NCBI GenBank assembly: GCA_964387795.1
Contig: CAYLYP010000113.1
Span: 1 to 8,125 of the forward strand
Direction of reading: 5' to 3'
Source: CAYLYP01 sp964387795
GTDB lineage: Bacteria; Bacteroidota; Bacteroidia; Bacteroidales; UBA7960
Length of the DNA stretch: 8,125 bases
Under the pieces are notes generated by a model that saw only the letters and a list, made by a program, of their open reading frames with translations, ran no database searches and had not been told where the DNA came from. The translations under genes were made by a program, and so were the position numbers. Below are positions 1-6,905 of the stretch, piece after piece. Numbering within the stretch: position 1 is the stretch's first letter; each line of letters starts with the position of its first letter.

Positions 1-120
1 AAAAAATTAATATTTTTTTATTGTTTTTATTAAATTAACAAAATTATTCTTATTATTGCAATACTTATTTTAATATTTCTAATAAATATGAAGGATATCC
101 TAAAACCCCTTTATTCAAAT

Positions 121-145
121 ATTTACAATGTAAATACCTGTAAAT
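121..145. promoter_or_regulatory. Candidate operator: TGTAAAT palindrome plus tandem half-site
   Basis: ATTTACA at 121-127 and TGTAAAT at 129-135 form a perfect 7-base inverted repeat around one central base. A second TGTAAAT in the same orientation begins at 139, exactly ten bases (about one helical turn) after the first. Such an arrangement is typical of a site where a regulator binds two or three times on one DNA face. The region is AT-rich, which raises the chance of such repeats arising by accident. No regulator gene is in view, so the binding protein is unknown. Confidence 0.35.
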
Positions 146-151
146 CAATAC

Positions 152-160
152 GGGGGGGGG
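152..160. repeat. Run of nine G in AT-rich leader
   Basis: Nine consecutive G follow a C at 151 and are followed by AGGA. The run stands out because the surrounding leader is almost all A and T. Homopolymer G tracts of this length can change length by slipped-strand mispairing. Here the tract lies between the TGTAAAT repeats and the TATAAT hexamer at 182-187, so a length change would alter promoter-region spacing. A sequencing or assembly length error is also possible. Confidence 0.6.
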
Positions 161-194
161 AGGATTTTCTTCGTTTAACCCTATAATTTATACC

Positions 195-255
195 GCACAT
201 CCCCATCGGAAAGCCCGGATATTATTCGCTTGCTTCATTTCGGTGAAGGATGTGC
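195..255. repeat. Inverted repeat in GC-richer leader patch
   Basis: GCACATCC at 195-202 is the exact reverse complement of GGATGTGC at 248-255. A smaller hairpin is nested inside: CTTCA at 233-237 pairs with TGAAG at 244-248 around a 6-base loop, although it shares base 248 with the outer arm. The patch of about 70 bases is clearly richer in G and C than its flanks. It may be a structured part of the leader RNA of the peptide gene, or a remnant of an older gene. No known RNA family was recognised. Confidence 0.3.
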
Positions 256-322
256 CGCCCTGAACCTATCATGTTGAAACTGACTTCTAATTAAAAATTC
301 ATTTACTAAAAAAATTAACAAT

Positions 323-553
323 ATGAAAAAAATTTTAATTTCTTTGTTTGTTGCCAATATCGCCGTTTTAGCATTTGTTTTTATAATTTCTCCAAAAGAA
401 ACAAAAGCAGGTGTTCCTGCGAAAATTTGGGATCCAATATGGGTACCTTGTGGTTTTTCCGAAGATGACATTTCTTATGCTAATCATTGTTTTAAAGGAC
501 CGTTCTACCCAATTTGTAACAATGGACCTTGTGGAGTCACAATATTAGAATAG
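323..553 (+). CDS. Small exported four-cysteine peptide (NVEALA-like)
   Basis: This 76-residue product begins with a Lys-Lys N-terminus and a hydrophobic stretch (about residues 4-22), followed by SPKETKA and then Gly30. The TKA-G junction fits signal peptidase I cleavage after Ala29, which would release a mature peptide of about 47 residues with four cysteines (43, 56, 65, 70), several Pro, Gly and Trp, and an acidic FSEDD patch. Length, architecture and position just before a 6-bladed beta-propeller gene resemble the small NVEALA-type proteins of Bacteroidales, but the NVEALA motif itself is absent. The ATG at 323 has only an A-rich leader, usual for Bacteroidota. A strong hairpin follows the stop codon. 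Export is well supported by sequence. Function is not known; a secreted signal, a bacteriocin-like peptide or a disulfide-bonded substrate of the downstream thioredoxin-fold protein are all only possibilities. Confidence 0.75.
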   Translation: MKKILISLFVANIAVLAFVFIISPKETKAGVPAKIWDPIWVPCGFSEDDISYANHCFKGPFYPICNNGPCGVTILE

Positions 554-568
554 TAGATATTTCTTAAA

Positions 569-600
569 TAAATGCCGTACAGTGAACTGTGCGGCATTTA
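569..600 (+). terminator. Strong hairpin, likely intrinsic terminator or attenuator
   Basis: Positions 569-582 and 587-600 pair over 14 bases with a single G-U pair (578 with 591) around a TGAA loop, the GC-rich core being TGCCG/CGGCA. It lies 15 bases after the peptide stop and 65 bases before the propeller start. There is no proper T run after the stem on the + strand; the only T residues are in the lower stem. Partial termination is plausible, giving more peptide than downstream mRNA. It could also protect the 3' end of the peptide transcript. Confidence 0.6.
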
Positions 601-628
601 TGAAACTAGTATTCAAGGAATAAAATTG
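597..628 (+). promoter_or_regulatory. Weak candidate promoter for the propeller gene
   Basis: TTTA at 597-600 and TAAAATTG at 621-628 are separated by 20 bases, close to the Bacteroidota housekeeping pattern (TTTG, 19-21 bases, TAnnTTTG) with one mismatch in each box. Transcription would start about seven bases after 628, giving a short leader before the ATG at 666. The upstream box overlaps the right arm of the hairpin. Matches of this quality are easily found by chance in AT-rich DNA. Confidence 0.2.
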
Positions 629-665
629 GAGAGTTGAATTAGAAACACTACTTAAAAAAGAAATT

Positions 666-1862
666 ATGATGAAAAAATTTCGGCTGTTGTATTTATGCAT
701 CTGTTTATTTGGATGTCAAATGGAAAAGAAACCTCATGAGGCTGATAATAAGACTTTAACTACTATCCATATTGAACTTAACAAAAAGAACACCAGTGAG
801 GATTTTCTTAAACTTGTTGAAGATGTTCGTTTTGTTCCATTGGAAACAACAAATGAAAATGTGATGGGTGAAAGTACTAAAATTTGGGTAACTGATAGTT
901 TATATTACATGTTGGTTTTTAGTGCAATGAACTATCAGCTTCATATTTATACGCACGATGGACACTTTGTATTAAAGAAAGAGGCTGAGGGAAAAGGAAA
1001 GAACGAGATCAATGATTTACGTGACTTCTGCCTTGGTGAAGATAATACTTTTTACCTACTCGGGTATAGGGAATATTATCATTACAATGACAAAGGAGAC
1101 TTACTAGCTGTTTCCCCATTAAAGACTCCTTATGAAAATTTTAATCCAACTCAATTTTATATATCAGCTGACTCATGCATGCTTATGTTTAATTCTTCTA
1201 TGAGGCCTCAGACGCCTCCTGAAAAGGAGAAGTATTGCATGTTTTCCTATAATTTTAAGCAAAAAACATGGCAGAATGTTTTGAAGAGACACACAGCGAC
1301 TGTTTCAGACAATGTGATAATTCAATCGAATAGCAGCATTTTAATAAACCCTGTAATGGGGATCGATACCATTTATACATGGGCTGATGGGAGGTTTAAA
1401 CCATTGTATTATATTGATTTTGGCGATAATAAAATTAAAATTGATGAATTACCTGCCGATTATTCCTCGCCTTTAGCTGTAATGGGCTATGCACGTAACA
1501 ATAAGAAGTGTTTCCATATATTGAATGTAGCAAAGGATGATAATTGGCTGAGATTTTTCTTTTTTTGTCGTGACTCATATTCGAATGTTTGGCATAATTT
1601 GAACAGTGGAAAGACATATCTTTTTAATCCCAAAGAGGAAGATATCAAACATATATTGCTATTTAGTCGCCCTGTGGGGGTATGCAATAATGAGTTTGTT
1701 TATAATATTTCCGCCCATAAAATTCTTGATTTTCTTCAATCCAACTCCCTTGACTTCAAATTCCTATCCGAAGCGCGTCATCAGGAAATCATTGATCAAT
1801 TGAAACAAGTTAAGGAAACAGATAATCCGGTATTGATGTTTGTGAAAATGAAACCTGAATAA
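666..1862 (+). CDS. 6-bladed beta-propeller lipoprotein
   Basis: The 398-residue product has a short hydrophobic signal ending in a lipobox, Leu14-Phe-Gly-Cys17, so it should be lipid-anchored in the envelope. The body matches the Bacteroidota 6-bladed beta-propeller lipoprotein family (PF17170-like): FVPLET at 56-61, a strand pair ending IYTHDGHFV at 94-102, the Gly-rich GKGKNEINDLRDF segment at 109-121, repeated beta-rich blades, and the characteristic C-terminal NPVLMFVKMK at 387-396. Length is normal for the family. The biochemical role of the family is not established; binding of a peptide, glycan or partner protein is the general expectation for a propeller. It follows a small exported peptide gene and precedes a thioredoxin-fold gene, a grouping seen elsewhere in Bacteroidales. 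Two adjacent ATG codons (666, 669) are both possible starts. The gene looks more AT-rich than those from 1944 onward. Confidence 0.85.
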   Translation: MMKKFRLLYLCICLFGCQMEKKPHEADNKTLTTIHIELNKKNTSEDFLKLVEDVRFVPLETTNENVMGESTKIWVTDSLYYMLVFSAMNYQLHIYTHDGHFVLKKEAEGKGKNEINDLRDFCLGEDNTFYLLGYREYYHYNDKGDLLAVSPLKTPYENFNPTQFYISADSCMLMFNSSMRPQTPPEKEKYCMFSYNFKQKTWQNVLKRHTATVSDNVIIQSNSSILINPVMGIDTIYTWADGRFKPLYYIDFGDNKIKIDELPADYSSPLAVMGYARNNKKCFHILNVAKDDNWLRFFFFCRDSYSNVWHNLNSGKTYLFNPKEEDIKHILLFSRPVGVCNNEFVYNISAHKILDFLQSNSLDFKFLSEARHQEIIDQLKQVKETDNPVLMFVKMKPE

Positions 1863-1943
1863 TCAGATTGAAGCAAATCAGTTTGATTTGGGAAATCCTA
1901 AGAGAAGATTTTAATAAAATTGTTAACCATTAAGAGGATAAAT
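1863..1943. other. Intergenic gap with a small weak hairpin
   Basis: This 81-base gap contains a 7-base inverted repeat, CAAATCA at 1874-1880 and TGATTTG at 1884-1890, around a 3-base loop. It is AT-only apart from its ends, so it is too weak to call a terminator. A TAAAATTG at 1915-1922 resembles the -7 box found before the propeller gene, but no TTTG lies at the proper distance (the nearest is 24 bases upstream). Whether a separate promoter serves the downstream operon cannot be decided here. Confidence 0.35.
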
Positions 1944-2558
1944 ATGAAAACCAACTCATTAATGCTCTATCTGTTGATAGGGATGAACATTGTTTTATTG
2001 GGCGCCCTGATGTTTATGGGGATCAGGCAGAGCAAGTCAACTACTTCCGGGACAATGTATTCGGAACAAAGCCTGGCAGGCCTGAATGCCTATAAATATA
2101 TGCTTGCGCAATACCAGTTGGCCTGTGAGGGCGAACAACTCCTTCCCGGCACCTGCCTTGTCAATGAACATAAGGACTCCATTAAAATAGAAAGCCTGAT
2201 TAGCAAGCCTACCCTTGTAATGCGTTATTCAGAGCTGAATTGCCATAGCTGTGTGGATGCCATGCTCACCGAACTGAAAAATAACCCGTTTTTTAATGAA
2301 AAGAATTCATTATTACTTGCATGGTATAATGAACCTGCATATCTTTATCAATTCAAACGCATGAACCGTATTGAAATGCCGGTTTATAACATTAAAAATA
2401 CAGGCTTATTGGCAGATACCTTAAATATGCCATATTTCTTTATTATTGATAAGGATCTCAGGGTAAGCAAAGTATTAATCCCGGAAGAAGGCGATACAAC
2501 AATGGTTCCTGCTTATTTAAAAATTACTGAACATCATTTTAGTAAAACTGCATCCTAA
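1944..2558 (+). CDS. Membrane-anchored thioredoxin-fold protein with CHSC motif
   Basis: Translated from the ATG at 1944 the product has 204 residues. An upstream in-frame TTG at 1920 would add eight residues, but AAGAGG at 1932-1937 lies six bases before the ATG and supports the shorter form. Residues about 7-26 form one membrane helix, leaving the rest outside the cytoplasm. The strand-turn-helix segment LVMRYSELNCHSCVDAML carries Cys100-His-Ser-Cys103 in the place of a thioredoxin CxxC site, and Met162-Pro163 before a YFFIIDKD strand matches the cis-proline position of TlpA/ResA-like proteins. Two further cysteines (61, 71) precede the fold. It is probably a thiol-disulfide oxidoreductase, direction unknown; a redox-inactive binding role is also possible. 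It is 10 bases from the adaptor gene, suggesting co-transcription. The nearby four-cysteine peptide is an attractive but unproven substrate. Confidence 0.75.
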   Translation: MKTNSLMLYLLIGMNIVLLGALMFMGIRQSKSTTSGTMYSEQSLAGLNAYKYMLAQYQLACEGEQLLPGTCLVNEHKDSIKIESLISKPTLVMRYSELNCHSCVDAMLTELKNNPFFNEKNSLLLAWYNEPAYLYQFKRMNRIEMPVYNIKNTGLLADTLNMPYFFIIDKDLRVSKVLIPEEGDTTMVPAYLKITEHHFSKTAS

Positions 2559-2568
2559 TCCTGCCAAT

Positions 2569-3660
2569 ATGAACAAGACCCCCCTGCTATTTTTATTATC
2601 ACTTGCATGTTTATGCTTTCTGCTAAATTCCTGTAAGCCATCATCCGGCTCAAAGAACCCAGATCAGGCTGTTGAAGAAACAGAGATTATTCCTGATACC
2701 ACAGAGGTGGAGGTTACAGAGGTTACTTATGGCACTTTTGAAAATGAGATCTGGTGCCATGGGATATTACAGGCAGGGCAAAGGGCAATCGTCCCTTTTG
2801 AAGTCCAGGGCAACATTGTAGAAGTATTTGTAAAGAACGGGCAGGAAGTCAAGGCAGGGCAATTACTTGCCCGCCTTGATGATTATAAGCTAAAACATGA
2901 TTTGGATCAGGCAATCATAAACATGCATGAGTCACGCAATAACTATTACTTTGAAATTGTAAGTGCAGGCTATCAGGTATCAGATACAGCAACAATACCA
3001 ACAAACCAACTGGCTATATTCAGTTTGCGGTCAGGGCTTGATGCTTCAAAATTAGCAGTATCACATGCACAAAGGCAGCTTGAGCAAAGCAGGATATCAG
3101 CCCCTGTAAGTGGAACTGTTTCAGGCCTAACAGCCCAGGCATATACACCCACTTCATTGTACAATAATTTTTGCACAATACTTAACACAAAAAACCTATC
3201 AGCCAATTTTCAAATTCTCGAAAGCGACTTAGCCCATATCAGAACAGCCCAAAGGGTAATGGTATCTCCTGTTGCCCTTCCACAGCTAATGGTGGAAGGA
3301 CAAATAAGCGAGATTGATCCAAGCGTTGATGAGCATGGATTAATCAAAGTAAGGGCAATGATACATAATTCATCGGCAAAGCTAATGGATGGCATGAAAA
3401 TCAGGGTAGCCATAAAGGCCAATGTTCCCAACCAGTTGATAATCCCTAAGTCGGCTGTTCTTTTCAGGCAAAACAGACATGTAGTTTTTACTGTTGTAGA
3501 TGGGAGGGCTGATTGGAATTACGTTACTATTGGACAGGAGAATTCAAGCCATGTTTCAATAACTGAAGGGTTGGAGAAAGGACAAATTGTTATAACAAAT
3601 AATAATTTCACAATAGGGCACCAGGCAGCAGTAAAGATTATTCAGCAAAACGAAAAATAA
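2569..3660 (+). CDS. RND efflux adaptor lipoprotein (HlyD/AcrA-type membrane fusion protein)
   Basis: This 363-residue product is the periplasmic adaptor that joins an inner-membrane RND permease to an outer-membrane channel. A signal peptide ends in a lipobox, Leu19-Asn-Ser-Cys22, so it should be lipid-anchored like AcrA. The first lipoyl half lies around residues 70-106, with the typical GNIVEVFVKNGQEVKAGQLL from Gly81 and ARLDD after it. A short helical hairpin (about 107-172) follows, then the second lipoyl half with RISAPVSGTVSGL from Arg175. A beta-barrel (about 205-285) and a membrane-proximal domain containing LIIPKSAVLF and ITEGLEKGQIVI complete it. Length is typical. The short hairpin implies a limited reach toward the outer channel. 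The stop codon is two bases before the permease start, so the two are surely co-expressed. The substrate cannot be told from the adaptor. Confidence 0.93.
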   Translation: MNKTPLLFLLSLACLCFLLNSCKPSSGSKNPDQAVEETEIIPDTTEVEVTEVTYGTFENEIWCHGILQAGQRAIVPFEVQGNIVEVFVKNGQEVKAGQLLARLDDYKLKHDLDQAIINMHESRNNYYFEIVSAGYQVSDTATIPTNQLAIFSLRSGLDASKLAVSHAQRQLEQSRISAPVSGTVSGLTAQAYTPTSLYNNFCTILNTKNLSANFQILESDLAHIRTAQRVMVSPVALPQLMVEGQISEIDPSVDEHGLIKVRAMIHNSSAKLMDGMKIRVAIKANVPNQLIIPKSAVLFRQNRHVVFTVVDGRADWNYVTIGQENSSHVSITEGLEKGQIVITNNNFTIGHQAAVKIIQQNEK

Positions 3661-3662
3661 AG

Positions 3663-6600
3663 ATGCTAAAAGACGATAAGTCGAAGCATAATAAGTTATT
3701 TAGCCCATACACCATCAACATATTGTTTGTTATGTTATCGATGGTAGGGCTTGCATTGCTGCCACGCCTGACTGTAAAACTTAATCCACAGGAACGTTCA
3801 CAAAGCCTCTCGGTGAGTTTCCAGTATCCGGGAGCGGCAGCCCAGATTATTGAACATCAGGTAACATCAGTGCTCGAAGGTGCTTTGTCAACCCTCAATG
3901 GGGTTAAGCACATCGAATCCGTCAGCCAGATTGGTTCCGGCTATATAAACATAGAAACAGAGAAAAACACCCGGATTGAAACCCTAAGGTTCCAGGTGCT
4001 TTCTATAATAAAGGATTTATGGCAAAACATGCCAGAAGAAGTTAGCTACCCCGAAATAAGCAATTCAAAAGCGGGCATTTCGGAGCAACAGTTACTTTTT
4101 TCATATACCCTTAACGGGGATGCATCAAGTCCTGAATTGTTTGAATATGCAAACTACCAAATACGCAATGCAATCAATGAGATACAGGGGATAAGCGAAA
4201 TTGAAGTATTTGGCTCTACACCTTTTGAATGGCATTTTATTTATAACAGGCAACAACTCAGGCAGTATGGGATTAGCCCCCATGAAATAACAAATGCATT
4301 GTATTCCTGGCAGCAACCCACCTCCCTGGGTGTTGGAATGAGTTCTTCCGATGGGGAAGCAGGCAGTTATCCAATTATCCTTAGCTATAAAGACAGTAAA
4401 AACCTAGATGCGAATTGGAAAAAGATCCCTGTAAAAAACATTAATGGGCATATCATATATCTTGGAAATATCGCAGAACGGAAAATTGTTCAGCAACAGC
4501 CCTCTGCCTACTTTAGGATTAACGGACTAAACACAGTATCAGTGAATGTGTTTGCCGAAGAAACATCAAACCAGATTTCACTGGCCAATCAGGTTTATAA
4601 AGCTGAAGAGAAGATGAAGCAAAACCTGCCATCAGGCTGGTCGCTTATCAGGATGTACGATTCAAGTGAATTTTTAAGGAAAGAAATCAGCACCACCTCA
4701 ATCAGATTGGGTATTGCACTCCTGTTGTTATTAGTGCTGGTAATGCTTGTACACAGGAGCTGGAGGTATCTCCTGCTGATTACCTTAAGCCTGATAGCAA
4801 ACCTTGCCCTGGCAGTTGTTTTGTTTTACATGTTTAAGGTTGAAATACACCTTGTATCCATTGCCGGGATCACTGTAAGCATAGGCATCATCATAGATAA
4901 TTTTATCATGATGGCTGATTATCTGAAATACCGAAAAAACATAAGGATTTTTACTGCCTTATTGGGAGCAACATTAACTAGCCTTGGGGCACTGGTTGTT
5001 GTATTCTTTCTTGATGAAACAGACAGGACAAACCTTATTGATTTCACCTGGGTGGTGATCATCAACCTATCTGTTTCCCTGGCAGTTGCATTGCTTTTAA
5101 TCCCTTCACTTATGAAAGCATTAAGGATTGAAAGTAAAATGTCGAAAAAGAAAAGCTGGCGTTTAAAGCTCATCAGCCGGATGAATGGAATCTATGCCTG
5201 GTACATACGAATTTTTAACCATAAAAGAAGGCGATGGATTATCCCTGTGGTTTTTCTTTTAATATTTGGCTTACCGGTAAATTTACTACCTGTTCAACTC
5301 AAAGATAAAAGTATTGCTGCCGGAATATATAACAAAACCCTGGGAAGTAATTTCTTCAACAGCAATATAAAACCTGTACTGACAAAATATACAGGTGGCA
5401 CCTTAGTCCCCTTCATGAACCATATCAGTGGTAATAGCATATTAATGCAACAGGCTGGCGAAACAATACTTTACATTTATGTTTCACTGCCAGGGGGTTC
5501 TACCATAGAGCAATTGAATGACGTATGCATCAAGCTTGAAAGCTACCTAAAACAGTTTAACGGGATCAGGCAGTTCCAGACTTTTATTTACGGCCCCCAG
5601 AGCGGAAGGATACATGTTTATTTTACTAAGGAATCACAGGAGACAGACCTCCCCTATCAAGTTAAGAACCTGATGATTGAAAAGGCAAATGAGTTTGCCG
5701 GAGCCGACTTTGGGATTTATATGCAGAATGATGGCTTCAGCAATGAATTAAGGGAAGGCAGCCGTTCAAACAGCATCCAGCTTAGCGGCTTCAACTATCG
5801 CGAACTATTAAACCTTGCACTTATTGCCGGTGATAGCTTAAGCCAAAACCCAAGGATTAAAAACATGACAGTTTTCAGTGGCAGCACACAGTTTGACCCT
5901 ACGATAATAAATGAAAAAAGCCTGCTTATTGATAAACAAAAACTTTCAGCTTTAAATATCGATTATCTGAGCTTTATTGAAGAGATGCAGATGCATTCAG
6001 CCGCTCCTGTTTCAAAAGGTGTAATTAAAAATCAGGGTGTTTATACACAGGTTAAAGTGTTTGAAAAAGACTGGAACAACAATGACCTTTGGTATATCCT
6101 TCATAACAGGATGGATCTTGGTCAGGGCGGAGTAGAGCCATCAAGCATTGGTTCGCTTCAAACCATTAAAGTGGATGGGAGCATCCATAAGAAAGACCAA
6201 TCCTATCTGGTTTTACTGGCCTTTGATTATGTTGGCCCGTATGAACTTGCCCAAAGGGTAATAAAACGGGAGATAGAAAACCTGAATCAAAAACTGCCCC
6301 TGGGATATAAGGCCGAACTTCCAAAATATGATTATTCATGGATGTTTGGTGAAAAGCCTGCCCGTTTTTGGTTGCTGGGGTTAATCATACTTATCATCTG
6401 GGGTCTTTGTGCAATGATCTTTGAGTCCCTTATACAGCCTTTCGTTGTTATTAGTATTATCCCGGTCTCTTTTGCAGGTACTTTTTTCACCTTCACCTAT
6501 TTTGACATTACTTTTGATGAAGGGGGCTATGCTGCATTGATAATGCTTAGTGGCCTTGTTGTCAATACAATCATCTATATTTTAAATGACATCAACCATT

Positions 6601-6887
6601 TCAGGAGAAACACTGCTTTTAAGCCAATACCTGTTTACTTAAAAGCATTCAACATAAAGATTATCCCGATCCTGCTTACATCCATTTCAACTATCCTGGG
6701 ACTGTTGCCATTTTTATTGGTTGACGGGAAAGCACCATTCTGGACTGCCTTTGCCGCAGGGACTATTGGAGGGTTGATATTTGCTATTCCGGCAACTATC
6801 CTTTTGCTTCCAATGCTCATCCGAATGAAGCAAAGCCCTCCCCTTTCGATAAGCACGAATAAGGAATTAAATCAGCAAGAACAATAA
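3663..6887 (+). CDS. RND efflux permease, divergent member (first of two)
   Basis: The 1074-residue product has the full RND plan: a membrane helix at about 16-36, a first periplasmic porter loop, helices 2-6 at about 347-487, a helix at about 525-543, a second porter loop, and five helices from about 903 to 1055. Helix 4 contains IGIIIDNFIMMAD with Asp412-Asn413 where AcrB has Asp407-Asp408. Helix 10 contains SGLVVNTIIYILNDIN, resembling the GVVVNNAIVLVDYIN pattern of non-AcrB RND groups and lacking the AcrB lysine. These motifs point to a proton-driven exporter of the broad HAE/AcrB-like superfamily, but it departs from consensus at several spots, including the N-terminus and the end of helix 4, where the usual EN is replaced by AD. 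A charged linker (KKK and KRRR stretches, about 495-525) joins the halves. It follows its adaptor by two bases and precedes a second permease by 18. The substrate is unknown. Confidence 0.92.
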   Translation: MLKDDKSKHNKLFSPYTINILFVMLSMVGLALLPRLTVKLNPQERSQSLSVSFQYPGAAAQIIEHQVTSVLEGALSTLNGVKHIESVSQIGSGYINIETEKNTRIETLRFQVLSIIKDLWQNMPEEVSYPEISNSKAGISEQQLLFSYTLNGDASSPELFEYANYQIRNAINEIQGISEIEVFGSTPFEWHFIYNRQQLRQYGISPHEITNALYSWQQPTSLGVGMSSSDGEAGSYPIILSYKDSKNLDANWKKIPVKNINGHIIYLGNIAERKIVQQQPSAYFRINGLNTVSVNVFAEETSNQISLANQVYKAEEKMKQNLPSGWSLIRMYDSSEFLRKEISTTSIRLGIALLLLLVLVMLVHRSWRYLLLITLSLIANLALAVVLFYMFKVEIHLVSIAGITVSIGIIIDNFIMMADYLKYRKNIRIFTALLGATLTSLGALVVVFFLDETDRTNLIDFTWVVIINLSVSLAVALLLIPSLMKALRIESKMSKKKSWRLKLISRMNGIYAWYIRIFNHKRRRWIIPVVFLLIFGLPVNLLPVQLKDKSIAAGIYNKTLGSNFFNSNIKPVLTKYTGGTLVPFMNHISGNSILMQQAGETILYIYVSLPGGSTIEQLNDVCIKLESYLKQFNGIRQFQTFIYGPQSGRIHVYFTKESQETDLPYQVKNLMIEKANEFAGADFGIYMQNDGFSNELREGSRSNSIQLSGFNYRELLNLALIAGDSLSQNPRIKNMTVFSGSTQFDPTIINEKSLLIDKQKLSALNIDYLSFIEEMQMHSAAPVSKGVIKNQGVYTQVKVFEKDWNNNDLWYILHNRMDLGQGGVEPSSIGSLQTIKVDGSIHKKDQSYLVLLAFDYVGPYELAQRVIKREIENLNQKLPLGYKAELPKYDYSWMFGEKPARFWLLGLIILIIWGLCAMIFESLIQPFVVISIIPVSFAGTFFTFTYFDITFDEGGYAALIMLSGLVVNTIIYILNDINHFRRNTAFKPIPVYLKAFNIKIIPILLTSISTILGLLPFLLVDGKAPFWTAFAAGTIGGLIFAIPATILLLPMLIRMKQSPPLSISTNKELNQQEQ

Positions 6888-6905
6888 ACGATTAATGCAT
6901 TAGAT

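Larger units (their letters stand above)
1..322. other. Gene-free AT-rich leader region
   Basis: No credible coding sequence is present on either strand. The first 120 bases are extremely rich in A and T. A palindrome with an extra half-site lies at 121-145, a run of nine G at 152-160, a TATAAT hexamer at 182-187 and a GC-richer patch at about 191-262. An A-rich stretch leads directly into the small peptide gene at 323. This is probably the control region of that gene, though no clean Bacteroidota promoter (TTTG, 19-21 bases, TAnnTTTG) was found by eye. Confidence 0.7.

Noticed and set aside
250..294. Possible 14-codon leader peptide (ATG at 250, TAA at 292)
   Set aside because: The GAAGG before it directly abuts the ATG, so it cannot serve as a ribosome site, and the coded peptide shows no regulatory pattern.
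235..471. 78-codon open frame on the - strand over the peptide gene
   Set aside because: It is antisense to the better-supported exported peptide, starts inside it, and its translation shows no recognisable domain.
1435..1803. Short open frames on both strands inside the propeller gene
   Set aside because: They overlap a gene with clear family motifs and show no coding signature of their own.
1920..1943. TTG at 1920 as start of the thioredoxin-fold gene
   Set aside because: The ATG at 1944 has AAGAGG six bases upstream and gives a normal N-terminus with the membrane helix near the start.
2973..3431. - strand open frames within the adaptor gene
   Set aside because: They are antisense shadows of a well-supported HlyD/AcrA-type adaptor.
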